This document shows, one piece after another, positions 32,250 through 45,800 of a DNA stretch of 64,000 nucleotides (positions are counted from its first letter, which is position 1; every line of letters begins with the position of its first letter). The stretch comes from Heligmosomoides polygyrus polygyrus (lineage: Eukaryota > Nematoda > Chromadorea > Rhabditida > Heligmosomidae), in contig OX377203.1 of assembly GCA_947396885.1 (NCBI GenBank), positions 7,130,001 through 7,194,000 of the forward strand, read 5' to 3'. Both the position numbers and the translations under genes were made by a program. Below the pieces are notes generated by a model. It was not told where the DNA came from, did no database searches, and was given only the letters and a program-made list of their open reading frames with translations.

Positions 32250-32385
32250 GCTCCCGGTTTCCTGTACACTGGATTCCTTGAAGCGCTGTGTGTCGAGCTA
32301 GCATCAGTTCCAAGGCATACTATGGTCTTTTCTTTGGATTTCCGTTCTCTTCTGACGTACTGTACTCGTTACACAGGGCCCATGC

Positions 32386-32530
32386 CCGTCCCGTTCATAC
32401 TTCTGACGTCGAGCGACGCGATGCATGTGTATTGGTCAAATCGATTGATCGTGTCGGTCGATCAATATGACCACTATATATGTTATCACTCACTACATCG
32501 CTGAGTTTCGGAAGTATGAATGAATGAGGC
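32386..32530. repeat. A-family palindromic MITE, diverged
   Basis: CCGTTCATACTTCTGACGTC and GTTTCGGAAGTATGAATGA ends, CGAGCGACGCGATGC arm, and a TCGATCAATATGACC centre. Confidence 0.65.
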
Positions 32531-33110
32531 CGAGTGGCACGTCACTACGAAAGCCAGAGATATCGATTATCCACTGCGAGCAATCGATATTCGCGGCTTT
32601 CGCGCTGCCTCAGCGCACCACGGTTGAAGTATAAACGCTGTCCAATAGCTAGCCAATATATACGAACCGAAGTGCATAGAGAACTAGCAATATTGTACAT
32701 TTTCGCCATGTTCCCATGTTTTCCAAGCGAATTGTGTGCGTGTGTGGTGTTTCACTCTAGTCGATCCGCTCATCATCATGATCATCTTGTTAGTCCATTG
32801 CGTCCAATAGTCTCTGTTAGCGCCTGTTTATACTCAGCGAGAACTGCGAATGTACGCCCTTGTAAAGGATGCTTATCGATTTTTATCGCGCGTCAATCGA
32901 TTTTGCACGCGCAGCTGTCGTCGCCGACTATGAACGGACGTTTAGTCGTCAGGGTACGCTTGTCGATATGTGGCCTACATCAAGAAGGCGGAAACGTGAC
33001 AGCCAATCAGAGCACCGACCGAACGAGCGCCACCCAATCAGGTCGATGCTACACAATTGGTCTGGTATGTCCTGCCTCTGCCATGTAGGCCAAATCGGCG
33101 ACCAGTGCCG
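32530..33110. repeat. diverged ATCGAT palindromes and a D-type end
   Basis: Several partial palindromes (GGCACGTCACTACGAAAGCC to the matching side near 32620; GCTTATCGATTTTTATCGCG near 32870). At 33085 CCATGTAGGCCAAATCGGCG looks like the right end of a D-family element. Element borders are not clear. Confidence 0.4.
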
Positions 33111-33474
33111 TCGTTAATATTGAGATTCCCGTTCGTGAATATGGTTGTGTTGTGTACTGAACGAGTTAGCCGGTTCCCCAGAGATGATGTTCACTGCCCA
33201 ACTGTGTACTACTCGTGCTACTAGTGTTGTGAGTACCGTGTGATACAGTACATGCCTACTTGCCATTGTTAATGACGCTATTTATCTCTATTTATTGACT
33301 TCGAAGATGTATTCTACGCCCCTCCTCTCTTATGCCGCGTGATCACTTCGTGACCCATCCAGTGTCGAGGGTGGTTCGTTGCCAAATGAGTTCTTTTTTT
33401 GAAATACTTGCGATGTTGTGCAGCAGTTCACATAAAGCATTAGAGTTCTAGTTGTTCTGTTTCGACTTTTTCGT

Positions 33475-35460
33475 CTGTGCGTCCGCGCAAAATTAATGGC
33501 CGTTAGATGATCTTCGCAAGAAATAAAGTAGAGAACGAGAGAACTGGGGAAATGATCCATCCGTTTCTCTTTGCGTGCGTCCGCGCAAAATTAATGGCCG
33601 CTGGACGTCACATCGTGAAAAAGCAGAAACAACCGATCAATAGATGTTCTTGTGGTCGATTCGAATATAATGGCCGTTGAATGACCTTCATATTATGCAA
33701 CCAACAATCGATAATTCGTCCTTACGACAGAACTTCGAAGAATGCGTCATCTTGAGTCGTGCGTAAAATAGTTCGTTCGTCCCTTTGTGCGTCCAAGCAA
33801 AACTAACGGCCGGTGGACGTTTTTACAACATGCGCACCGAAATAGGCATCCAGTCGATATTGTTGGTCACCGTGGCACGACACAAATATGGTGGGTGGAC
33901 AACTTCACCACAAATGGACAATCGATCGACCAATCAATATCGATTGATGCTATCGATTTATCCTCAGAAGTGGCCGGATTTGCAGGCGAAATCACGCGAC
34001 AATTACGGCAGGTGAACAGTCTTCACAATAAGGCGAACGACAGCACTAGAGAGATAGTCCGTACGTGCATCCGCGTGATTTTAATGGCCATCGAACAGCA
34101 TTTGTGCTATTTGTCCATATTTATGGACTCTGAAGAAGTATTCTACGCATCCCCCTCTTGCACCGCGTTACTTCACTTCATGACCTTCCAGTGTCGAGGG
34201 TGGTTGGTTGCCAAATGCGATGTTGTGCAAGTTCACGTAAAGCGTCAGAGCTCTAGCTGTTTTGTGCGTTCGTCCGTGAATCCGCGCAAAATTAATGGCC
34301 GGTAAATGGCCTTCGCAAGAAATAAAGTCGAACGATAAAACTAGAGAAATAATCAGTCCGTTTCTCCGTACGTGCATCCGCGCGAATTTAATGGCCGTTG
34401 GCGAACTGCAGAACCTGCGAGCAGGATCAACCGGGGGACGACAGGAGTATGATGACCACTGGATGACCAGCAATGGTGGAATCTAGCCGAACTCGTGCCT
34501 GTAGCAGAACTACCCTGGCAAGGTGGAATTGCGTCCGGCTGGATAGAAGAGTCTGCGACTGGTGAAGACGCTAGGTAGAGATGATTAACTATCCTTTAAG
34601 AATTCGGTTTCTGACCAAGCAGTGGTAGGGGGAACCCTACTTGAATCGTGTATAAAGTAGTCTGTCCTCCGACAGTGCGTCCAGGCAAAATTAATGGCCG
34701 CTGGAGGTTTTTACAAATTGAGCGTCGGGATAAGTATCCGATATTGTTGATCATCGTGGGACGACGCAAATATTGTGGCTGAAAGACTTAACTACAAATT
34801 TTCGGTCGATCATTCAATATCGATTGATTCTATGGATTTATGCCCAGAAATAGCGTAAATTGAAGACGGAATCACGCGATAACAGTGGCCGATGAGCAGT
34901 CCTCAGAACAAGCAAACTGTGTCGGCTGGTCAATCACTATCGATCGATCTTATCGATTTTTATCGGCGAGCAGGTTGCCGGAGGACATGCTCGCCAAGAA
35001 GGAAACAGTGTCAAGAAATCAATATCGATCGCTATGAGTGGACCTACTACTGTTGCTTAAAAAAGGCATTTATCCGTTCGACCATGCGTTCCGCTGAATA
35101 CGCTCGAACAATCGATATCCATTGGTTAATCAATATCGATCGTTATCATTGGCCAGTGAATCACCACTGCCGGATGAAAAAATCAGCTCGTCCATTTTGT
35201 GTGGAAACAAAATTACTGGCCGCCGGACGAGTTCCGCAGCTTTCAGACAGAATCACCAAAGAATCGATATCTGTGAAAACGACGCAAATATGATGACCGC
35301 TGCACGAGCTTCACAAGTGATTCGATCAATCGATCCGTATCAACCTATGTTATCGATTTTTCCCCGAAATGGCCGGTTGAAGAGGGAGTCATGTGAATGA
35401 ATATGTCGACTAGTGGACCTACTTCGCAACAAGTAAGCAGTACCGATCGATATTATCGAC
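33475..35460. repeat. cluster of GTCCGCGCAAAATTAATGGCC repeats with ATCGAT palindromes
   Basis: The motif CGCGCAAAATTAATGGCCG or close variants occurs near 33485, 33583, 34287 and 34683, with weaker forms at 33795, 34070 and 34378. Between them are AATATCGATTGATNNTATCGATT words (33935, 34820, 34930, 35010, 35120). The whole 2 kb looks like degraded, repeatedly duplicated element sequence. No gene was found; the 172-residue open frame at 33787 has no family features. Confidence 0.55.
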
Positions 35461-35639
35461 TTCTAGTTGAAGTCCCTGCCATTAGTGGTGTATAAAGAGT
35501 TTGTCCGGTGGTCCGTCTATGGTCCGCGCAATATGAATCACCGCTGGAGATTGCAAACGTATTCAGACGGATGTTGCTAATTTTTTGGGAGGAGGGAAAC
35601 GCCATGGCTGCTTTACAAGCTTCATAAAAGCTGAATAAA

Positions 35640-36165
35640 ATCGATCGACCGAAAAATCGACAGTCTATATAGGCGTTGAAGGGTTGGCCCACCTAATTTT
35701 CGACGACTTGGTTCAGTTCGAACTTGCGAGCCTCAATGGCAGCAAGTCGTCGTAGCCTCCAGAGTTACACGCTTGGTCATTCATGAATCGGATTTGCTGT
35801 CGCTCAGGCCAAGTCGTCGCAAATTAGGTGGGCCAATGAGGAGAGAAGAGCCTCGCTGACACCCGCTGTACTGGAGCCGTGATCAACTGGGTTTTGCAGA
35901 ATGGACCGAGAATACATCCGAGATTTAGAGACGCTATCGAATGCGCCAAGTCGTCGCAAATTAGGTGAACCAGTGATGTGAAGAATCTCGATGACATCCG
36001 CTGGACGAGAATTTCACCGGGAAGCGACGCTCACAACTTCTTCGTCGTGTAAACTACTCTGAGCGTGAGGCACATCATGAGTGTTCCTCCCACTGGGCTA
36101 CTCTGGCACACGTCAGAGATGAATGGAAACATTGCTGGCAGTCACTCTAGTGACAGCAGGGCAGG
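35640..36165. pseudogene. inverted LINE 3'-end fragments
   Basis: CCAAGTCGTCGAAAATTAGG is the DNA of the SKIR motif just before GHV in the LINE at 2720. It occurs as its complement at 35684, and in plus orientation (CGTCGCAAATTAGG) at 35812 and 35947. Near 36090 the frame reads HWATLARVRDEWKHC, the LINE C-terminal block also seen at 2930. These are several rearranged and truncated pieces. Confidence 0.65.
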
Positions 36166-36384
36166 TGAATACTGTGGCGCTCTTATGCTCTAGTTTTTAG
36201 AACGAAACCAGGGAGGTAGAGAGAACAGTCACGCCAGTCTTGTTTGCTTCTGAATCACTGCCTTCAGAGACGTTTCAGAGACGTTATGAATGAATTGAAT
36301 AGACGTTCCTTTCGGCTGTTTTGTGCCCTGAGACATCGAGGCTGGGAGCAGAAAGCATCCCCGGGATCGAAGCTAAAGAATAAG

Positions 36385-36613
36385 ACAGTGCCGGATCTGG
36401 GATGCGCCATACATTCTATTTCTTCGCGATATTGCGAGGGCTATTCGAATGCCCATTTCGCCAGTACAACGAGTTTCAATGGCCTGCTGAAGGGAAACTC
36501 AATGTGATCCCCTTCCGATGCAGGTGTGGAAGCAATTCTTGGCTTGGACGGGACTCGATCCTCGAATCGATTTGAGATGCGGCGAGACTTGGCTCCTCCT
36601 CCGACCGCGCCAC
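36385..36613 (-). repeat. diverged S1 SINE
   Basis: On the minus strand the head reads TGGCGCGGTCGGAGGAGGAG (A-box region) and GGATCGAGTCCCGTCC (B-box region), and the body has matches to the GATGCGCCATACATTCTATT end of S1. No target duplication could be seen. Confidence 0.6.
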
Positions 36614-36820
36614 TGACCACGGCTCTACTACCGCCATATCCGCAGAACCTCCGTGACTCACGAGGTCTCGTTAAACCGCGGCGGGTGAGCGGAGAGCTGA
36701 TCGGCTCAGCCGTCGCCCGCAGAGTTCAGCAGTGGACCGGTTCGGGCTCACCTCACGGGTGGCGAGGCGAGGCGAGGCGTGGCGCATGGCGGCACTGTGC
36801 AGCGAGAGTTGACAGTCGAT

Positions 36821-39800
36821 ATGTTGCGACTCGTTCTTCTGCTATTCACCGCTATTCACGTAGCACACGGCCAGACAGCCGAACAGCCGCAGGTGGGCGC
36901 TTCATTGTCAGGGCGATTGGAATTGGTGCAGCGGCTTCCGCGCTTTTTTCAAAATTTTTCGATTTTTTTTTCGTTTTTTAAAGAGAAACGTAAGAACCGC
37001 GCACACACTCTGCTTCCACAGGACCTCGAAGGGACGATGTTAACCAGTATGTGATCTGTAGAGCGCATAGCAGCGCCGGCAGTTGTAGCGTGCCTTCCGA
37101 TTCAAAGTTCTTGGCTCGGATTCCCGCCCAGGCCAACCAAGCCGTCCATCCCTGCGGGATCAGTGATTGGCTACTGGACTTGACTGAGAAGGATAAAGCA
37201 CTGACTTATTCATCGACTGGCCACCGTAACCCAATTTAGTATAGGCCCAGTACCCATTCAAATTGCCTCGACAATATCCCTTAGAAGCAAAATGCCTGGC
37301 GCATCCCTCAGAGAGATGAATTTACGCCGCCTTTATCCTCCCTTGGATCTACACCATGACTTGCAGTGGCTAGCAGACGGACTAAATGAATACAGGATGA
37401 AGCGTGGCGTTAATCTATCCCTTTGGTATGCGCCAAGAATTCAACTTCTACGCTACGCCATGTCGTGGAGGCATTTTGAAGGCATATTTGGCCTATACAG
37501 CGAGCTGCGGTGGCCAGGTGATGGACAAGTCAACGTTCTATCCTTCTCAGGCAAGTCTGATACCAATTCACCTGGCCTGGGCGGAAAACCCCGAACTAAG
37601 GACCTGATTCAGGGTGCAGTCGACAGCCAGTCCCCCAGATACCGCGGCATAGCCCTGAGTAGGTAGATCCGTTGCCCTTTTGGCAAGGTACTAGATGGGT
37701 CGTCGAGGTTTACATTGAATGACTAATGCTGACAGTAGGATCATACCAACCGTTGGGGTTAAATATTGACCTTTAAATGGGTACTTGTACTTCGAGAAGT
37801 ACTTGCATTCGAAAGAAACTTCCACTGCAAACTTAGCCATTGAATACTGCTCGACGAAGGGGTTGATAAAGTAAAGAATAGAGGCCAGCCGATGGTAGTC
37901 AGCGAGGTTGTCAAGTGAGCCATGCGTGCTACTTCCTTACTTGGTAGTTTGATAGCGCTTCCAGCCTGACCACTAACCTTCCGAGAACGATGATGAGCGT
38001 CGTGCTCCCGTCGTAGACCAGTCCGACTCAGGAGAATGACAAAGGCCATGCGTCGCCTGGGCGAGGAATCGAACCAATGCGATCGATTTCCGCCTTGTGA
38101 TAAGTGGCCAAATGCTTTGATCAAGGCTGAACACCAATCGAGGTCCTAGTTCCTAGTAGGCAAGCGTTCCCGAAATTTCCACAGGGCTTGAAAATACCTG
38201 TAGGAATGAGCACAGCATGGCCTGTACGTCAAAGATCACCGGTCCGTTTGGGTGTACGCCATGCACTCTACTTCTATCGCGGAGGATTGGTGTTCGACCA
38301 GCGATGTGGTTGGTGGCCAGACGACGAATATGTCAGTGTGTTGTCCTTTCTAGACATGCCAGCTAGAAATTCATCGACCCCAAGAAGCGATAGAGGTCTG
38401 GATAGGATACGTGACAAGAGTCTATTGTACATAGAAAAGGGTGCATGTAAGAGCCGACGCCTCCTCCGACTGCGCTACAACACGCCCGTTAAGCCCCGTT
38501 TATACTTCAGACGCCGAGCGACGCGACGGCTTGTAAAGTGGCCAAATTGATCGACCGTGTCGCCCAATCGATATGACCACATGCGTGGCGTGGCGTCGCG
38601 TCGCTCGGCGTCGAAGTATAAACGGGCTTTACGGCCGACAACTCCGTCGAACGAATGCCTTTGAAACTAAAACAAGGTCACATTGATCAGAAACGAACCT
38701 CGTTAGGGAGTTTTTGGTACGCGCCATGCATTCTGCTTCCGCTAACTATCGCTAAGGAGTTGGTGGGTAATCGAGCTGACTTGCAGAAAGCAGTGTTGAA
38801 ATTGAATGAGCGACGCAGCTACAGAGCGGCTATGAGCTCGGAATGCCCCAAAAGCTTATACAATTATTGACTTGAAAATGGAAAAATTCAAAATTTAGGC
38901 ATTGTAGAAAAAATAGGCGACCTTGTTAGGAGACGTTTGGCAATTGCATAGAACCAGGATAATAACTGTTAGCGCAGTCGGAGGAAGAGCCGGTTGTCGC
39001 AAGCACTCCGAGTCGAAGTTCTCTGATCGAGTCCCACCCAGGTCAACCAAATCCTTCTCCGGAGTCGATGAATTGGAACAGACTCGCACGGAGTCGATAA
39101 AACACTAACTTGCACATTGGATGCCCACCATAGCTTATTGTATGGGCCAAAAAAGCGTACAAATTGCCCAGTGATATTCCGCAGAAGTAGAGTGCGTGGC
39201 GCATCCCACATTAAAATTGATCAACGCCGTCTGACCCCGATTATTTAAGGCTACTCTGTACATAAATACCATTTTCGCGTTAAATTAGACAGTCTTCCAA
39301 ACAAACTAATCCATCTGCAATCAAACTGAACATCTTCCGAATGAGGACGAGCTTCTTTCTTAAACTGGAGATTCTTCAAAAAGGGCTGTAATAATTTTGC
39401 GTTCAAGGAAAATTTGGTGGTATGACGTTCTTTGAAGATTTAATTCATCTACTTAATAAATGAAACCTTGTCTGAGATTTTATAAAACTCTCCTTTCTCT
39501 GAGGAAAAACAGTGGTTTAAAGCTTGTCATAAAGAGCGGGAGGACAGCAATTTTTAATGTTAAAAGAAGAGATTGCGCCATGCCCTCGTCCTAGACACCA
39601 TGAATTCTATTCGATTGATGGCCAAGTTTCTGATTCCACGGAGTTTCACACCTGTAACCGCTATGACAAAAACACATTAGGAACACACATACACTCACCA
39701 TGATGCTTCGTACAAACAGCGTTTGCACCGTCAATCATATTGACCAAATAAATATTGCGACGAGCTTTTCGAGTGTATGGCGCGATCTCGTGTTCAGTGC

Positions 39801-42800
39801 ACTAAATGATTGCTGCCTTGCTGCGCCTTACAATTATCTTATTTTAATTTAATATTCTTATCGCATAAAATAATATTTTCTCAAATTATTATACTCATTT
39901 GGGCAGCTAAACCAAAAAAAAATCAAAGAAATTTATACCAAATTTTCCTTGAACAAAAAATTATTCTAACCGACTTGAAGATCCTGTAGTTTAACGAGTA
40001 AGAAACTCGTTTCGGTTTTCAAGACGTTCACTTTGGTTTCAGAATCATCATGTTTGATTTGAAAAGTGTCTAATTCGACGTAAGTATGGTATATTTCAGA
40101 ATTAGGCATCTTATTCATCGAAAACGGTAAGGTTTTCGAACATATGTCCTTTTATAGCACCTACAGGGCAGAAGAACGGTTAGGATCGTCCGTACGTCCA
40201 TTCCGCTCAGTCGCGAATACACAAAACGGCTGATTGCTGCAAATCCATCACTTAATCTGTCAGGCAGAGCACCATGCGCAGGTTTTTATTCTTCAGTTCC
40301 ATCCGGTTTGGTTGAGTGAACGACCACGAGAACGTTCGTGGTAAATATTCTCCAATTTCCAGTAGTTTTACTGCATTTTCACAACCTGGTTAGCAGCCAG
40401 ATATACCTTGATCATGATGATAATTCAGCGAAGGATAAAGAACAAAGAGCTACAGTGGGATCTGCTGAACGCTATTTCAAAGAGACAGCATTGTAAAGTA
40501 TGAGTGCAATTTTTTTCCGTGCTGCGACGTCAGTGTCAGAGTTTATTCCCTCAACTAAACCGCCCAGACGGCTGACTGTGGGCACTGGCTCTGAATTTAT
40601 CGCTTCCACTGGAAGCAGGTGATCAAGAGGGCAGGAGTTACCAAAGAATCTACACTCCTAGTGCTTGTTTGTAGATCACTTGAGGTCTGTTTAGACAGTA
40701 ACGCATCTCTTGTCCTCAAGTTTTGGTTGTAAGATGATCGCCGGCGACTTCATGGCCAAGATCGGGCGACGAAAGTCGCCTGAAGAACTTCACTTCGGAA
40801 CCCACGGTTTAGAGTGGAACGAGCAAGGTGAACGAGCTGTCTGAGTTTATCATGTCGACCAAGACCATCCATGGAAACTCGCAGCTCCAGAAGCCTCCCG
40901 CCCTACACTGGACCTGGGAATCCCCAGTGGCCAGTTCCACAACGAGATCGACCACGTCATCTTCAACCGCAAGTATTGCCTGAGCGACGTCTCCGTTGTC
41001 CCCAAGTTCTACACGGGATCGGACCACCGCCTCGTTCGCGCACAGTTCCGCTTTTCGCGTCAAGGAGAGAAGGCCGTGAAATTCAAGAAGAGGAATCCCA
41101 GAACCACCATCAACTGGGATCTCTACACCTCTCTTGTCGGCCTTTGGGAAGATGCCGTCATGGACAACGTCGACGAGGAATACGACCGCTTCGTGCACCA
41201 TCTCCGCTACAGTGCTAAGGGAGCCGAGAGCTTGAAGACAACCAAGAGACGCCTGTCTCCGGAAACTCTCGAGCTTATACGCCAGCGTGGAGCAGCACGA
41301 GAGTCAGGCAACTACCAGCTGACGTCCGAGCTTGCGAAGCTATGCGGAGCGGCGATAAAGGAGGATCTTAAGGAGAGAAGGGCGGAAGTGTTGGCTGAAG
41401 CTGCAGAGGCAGGGTTGAGCCTCCGCAATGCCCGCCGGAACTTCACCAACTTCAAGACAAAGATGACCGCTCTCCGCCGTCCTGACGGAACCGTCACCTC
41501 TTCCAGAAGGACCATGGAGAAGGTCATCCACGACTTCTACTCCGATCTCTTCGATAGCCACATCCACCTGCCCCCATGCCATCTTTCGCAGGATGGATAC
41601 GTCGTTCCCTCGGTTCCCCCTTCCAGGATCCGACACGCCATCTCGTCGGTGAAGAAACGTACAGCATCCGGTCCCGATAAGATCAGACCCGAACACCTGA
41701 AGAACCTCTCGCCAACGCTCATCAACACCCTGGCGCGGCTCTTCACACGCCACCTGTCGGAGTGCAAGGTTCCATCTCAGTGGAAGACCAGCAGGACCGT
41801 CTTGCTGTACAAGATGAGAGACGTGCACGACACTGGCAACTATCGCCCAATCTGTCTGCAACCGTAGTTTACAAGCAGTTCACCCGTTGTTTGCTCTGTA
41901 GGTCACTGGTGCGCTGTGCAGAAGGTAGTGTTTGGTCTCTGGGCAGCGAACTTTCCGGGGTTTTTAGCAGCGTAATCTGTGAGGTGATATCGGCGCATGA
42001 TGTTCTTACAATGTTTGTTCAAGCCGCTGGGTGAGTTCAGTGAGAGAGAGAGTATCTTCTTGTGAATCAGTGACAGGATGACTTCACCTCCGGGTTCTTC
42101 TGTAGGGTACATAATTACCGAACCACCTGGAGGAGTTGTCTGTGGAGCAGAAGACGTGGACTGACCAGCGGTCTTAGAAGCCCCGGGATATAGCCAATGT
42201 TCGGGAAAACCAGCTCTGAAAGCTGAGGACGCTTCGACTTGAGAATAGCCTGGCGAGCTACCCTATTTAGGATGCCCATAAAGCTTTCCACGGAAGTAAC
42301 GCGACCCTGGTTCGAGTCCCCGCCGCGGCTTTTTGTTTTGGCCATGTTTTATCCTCGACAGACGGCCAGCTATTCCAGTGTCAATGCATCACACCGCCGC
42401 CAGGATCCGCTCAACCGTGTCAGCCGTACGACTCCCGTTTTCAAGCGGCCACCCTCGAAGAGGCAATGACGTCGTTTCCCGATCTCACCATCGATCAAGA
42501 GGAACCTGGACAGATCACCACCTTACAGGTATGCTTCTAAAATATACACTGGTCGCGAATGTGGCCTACATGAGGGGGACCCTGCACGTAGCAAGCTAAT
42601 TATGCCACATCCTCTTGGTCTGACACTCAGATAGGTCGTGTTTGGTCGGCCCTCGGATTGGGTGTAAATGGCTACCGTGTTTCCACCACCCCATGTAGGC
42701 CACATTACCGACATGAATCAAGAAACCCTATCTACTAAATACGTTCATGTTCTCGTTTATAGCGGTGAATATGGCACAGTTACTGTCTCAAACCAGGAAT

Positions 42801-45800
42801 CACAAGCACACCTATTTACCCTGGCCACGCCCTACAAGTTGTGACTCCGCCCAAAACTGATAAGGAATAAAGGGCGACGTTAATAACCCCTTTAGAATGC
42901 GCCACCAATTCAATTTCTATGGGATATCATGCAGGCAACTTGTTTAATTATTTTATTTTATTTTTTGTTCAATTTATTGGCCTCCTGTGATTTTGACATT
43001 TTTATACAGAACAATGGCACTTGTCGCGAATATGGCCTGCATGGCGAATGGGACGTGCCATACCACTTATGACACATACGATGGGCCTGCCACTCAGAGA
43101 GGTCACGTTTGGTGGCGCTCGGATTAGGAGTGCGTGGCTACCGTGCTTCCGTCTACCCACGTAGGCCACATTAGCGACATGGACTAAAAAAGCCCTACTT
43201 ACTAAACACGGAATCACACACACCTGCTCACCATAGTCACGCCCTTCAGGTCAAAGCTCCGCGCAAAACTACATTGTAATTTTAAAGGATACGGAGTAAA
43301 GGGCAGGTTAATTAAGCCCTTTTAGGGATGTCGATGATCTATGGGATTTCATGGAGGCAAATTGTGCATTTCCCCATTGTAATTTTACTACACGAAGAAC
43401 AACGGTACCAGTCGCGAATGTGGCCTACATGGGGAGCAGAACGCACTAGACCAATCACACCGCATCGAGCGAGTGTGCCACACAGAGGGATGGCGAGCGT
43501 ACTCTCGATGCCCTGATTAGCCGGCGCGCTGGTTCTTCGGTCGATGTTCTGATTGGTTTGATCGACTAGCACATTCCCGCCTCCCCCCCCCCCCCATGTA
43601 GGCCACATTAAAGATCAGTAAGTGCCACGTCTTATATCCATGTGTCCTTCCTTTCGTACGTACAATGCGCACTGGAGGAACTTCAGCACTACTAATCGCT
43701 GATCCGCGCTAATCTTTCAAGCTTCGAACCACGCGAGTTTGCTGGCCGATGAGCCGGCTTCACAATGAATGAACGGTATCGATCTAGCAGCCTCTATCGA
43801 TCGATTTCATCGATTTTTTGACCCTTTGAGATGGGGATCGCACGTAGGCACGTTCGGCTGTGAGTAGATTTCTCAACAAGTAAATCGATCGATAAAATCG
43901 ATTTTTGTCCGAACTGCTTGACATCAGGATTGCGCGAAGGTGCTAGACTGTGAGCAGAGATTAAAACAAGTAAGCATTATCGATCGACCAATCATTATCG
44001 ATTGAAGTAATTGATTTCTGGCCAGAAGTGGCCAACCTGAGATAGGAATCGAGTTAATAAATTCCATATGGAAAGCTGCTGCTGGCTGTTAGAAAACGGA
44101 GGCCGACACTTGAATCCCGATTTAGTAACGACGGCTTTTCTGAAAATTCCTGTTGAATTCTTTCGAAGTTGCACCGATCTTCTTCAGATTTCTGCAGAAT
44201 TTTCTGTTTTTTTTTTCATCGAAAACGTCTTAAATTCCAAATAATATATCCGTTTTTATAAAGTTGTATCATTCTAAGAAGACATATGTGGGGAAGAGTA
44301 TGCTAAGAGTAACGATCGATTATTACAAGGCAGCTAAGAAGCGCTCTAATCATTTCTACCATTTTCACGTCAAAATGGACATTTTCAAGTCAAAATGGGC
44401 ACCTCCTGTCAAATTGGACACTCCTCTACAGCCTAAACCTTTTGAAATTAAGCTGAACACCTTCCAGATCAAAACGAGCTTCTTTCTTAAACTAGAGATT
44501 CCCCAAAAGATTACAATAATTTTTTGTTCAAAAATTTTTTAATGTGATTTTTTTTGAATTTTTAGTTCACCTATCGAATAAGTGAACATAAAGGATAAAG
44601 GATAAAGGACGGCGTTACTCAATCCCTTCTGGGATGCGCCACGCATTCTACTTCTACGGGATGTCGTGGAAGCGAATGAATGCGTATTTGGCCATACAAT
44701 GACTTGCGGTGGCTAGCCGATGAACAAGTCAACGCTCTATCCTTCTCAGACACGTCTGGTACCAATTCACCGACCCCGTCGGGATGGAAGGCTTGGTTGG
44801 CCTGGGCGGGAAATCCGAACCAGGAACCTGGTATCGGGTGCACGCGGCAGTCGCGCCTCCTCCGACTGCGCCACACGCGCCCAAGTGAACATATTGCTTA
44901 GAATTTTATAAAATTCTCATTCTTGTGGAAAAATAACGGCGTTAACATGTTTTAAACAGTAAGAGGCGGCAACAATTTAGTGCCGAAAGAGAGGTTGCGC
45001 CATGCCCTCTTTCATGACATCTCGATTTTTATTCAATTTATAGCAGAGTCTCTGTTTTCATGGCGACTGACACCTGTTGACGATATAAGAAACACAACTG
45101 TAAGGAACACACATACTCTCACTTTGATGCTTCATGTGAGTGGCATTTACACTATAAATCAAATTAAAATTGTGACCAGCTTTTCGAGTGCATGGCGCCC
45201 CGGACTTTAATGCACTAAATGATTGCTATATTGTTGCGCTTTAAAACAAAGTTATTTTGTTATTTTTCTCAAAAAATTAAATTTTTGAAATACGAAATGA
45301 AAAAAATTAAAAATTATACATAAATTATACGAAAAAAATTAAATATTATACATAAATTATACCTTTCAATTAATTAAATATAAATTTTAAATATAAATAT
45401 TCGACTACATCGAGCTACACCACTACGAAAACGAAGATATAAACATGAAGCTCAGAGAATCAACCGCCTTAAGAAATTAAAATTTTATAAAATTATTACA
45501 CTCACTAGGGCAGCCGAACTAAAAAATTTCAAAGAAAGTTATACCAAATTTTCCTCGAATAGAAAATCATTCTGAGAGTTAGTAGTTGAACCCGTAAAAA
45601 GCTCGTTTCGATTTGGAAAACGTTCCGTTTGATTTCCAACCTCTTTGGCTAGCATAGAACAGTGTCCAATTTGATTCGAAAATGGTATATAACACGGTAG
45701 TGGGCGGGATCCTTGTCAAATGGGCGGGATTCTGGCATGGCACATTCCGACCTTCCTTTTGTTTGGAGAAGTTAACTTCTAGTTTAACTTATAACTATTC

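Noticed and set aside
32534..33088. 184-residue open frame as a gene
   Set aside because: Covers palindromic MITE sequence; residues look random and it overlaps repeat arms.
33787..34305. 172-residue open frame as a gene
   Set aside because: It lies over degraded ATCGAT repeats; no family motif, no splice context, no codon regularity that I can see.
41340..41861. 173-residue minus-strand open frame
   Set aside because: It is the antisense shadow of the LINE endonuclease/RT frame at 41076-41867, which carries real motifs.
42246..42334. tRNA gene on plus strand
   Set aside because: Good B box but no closed cloverleaf.
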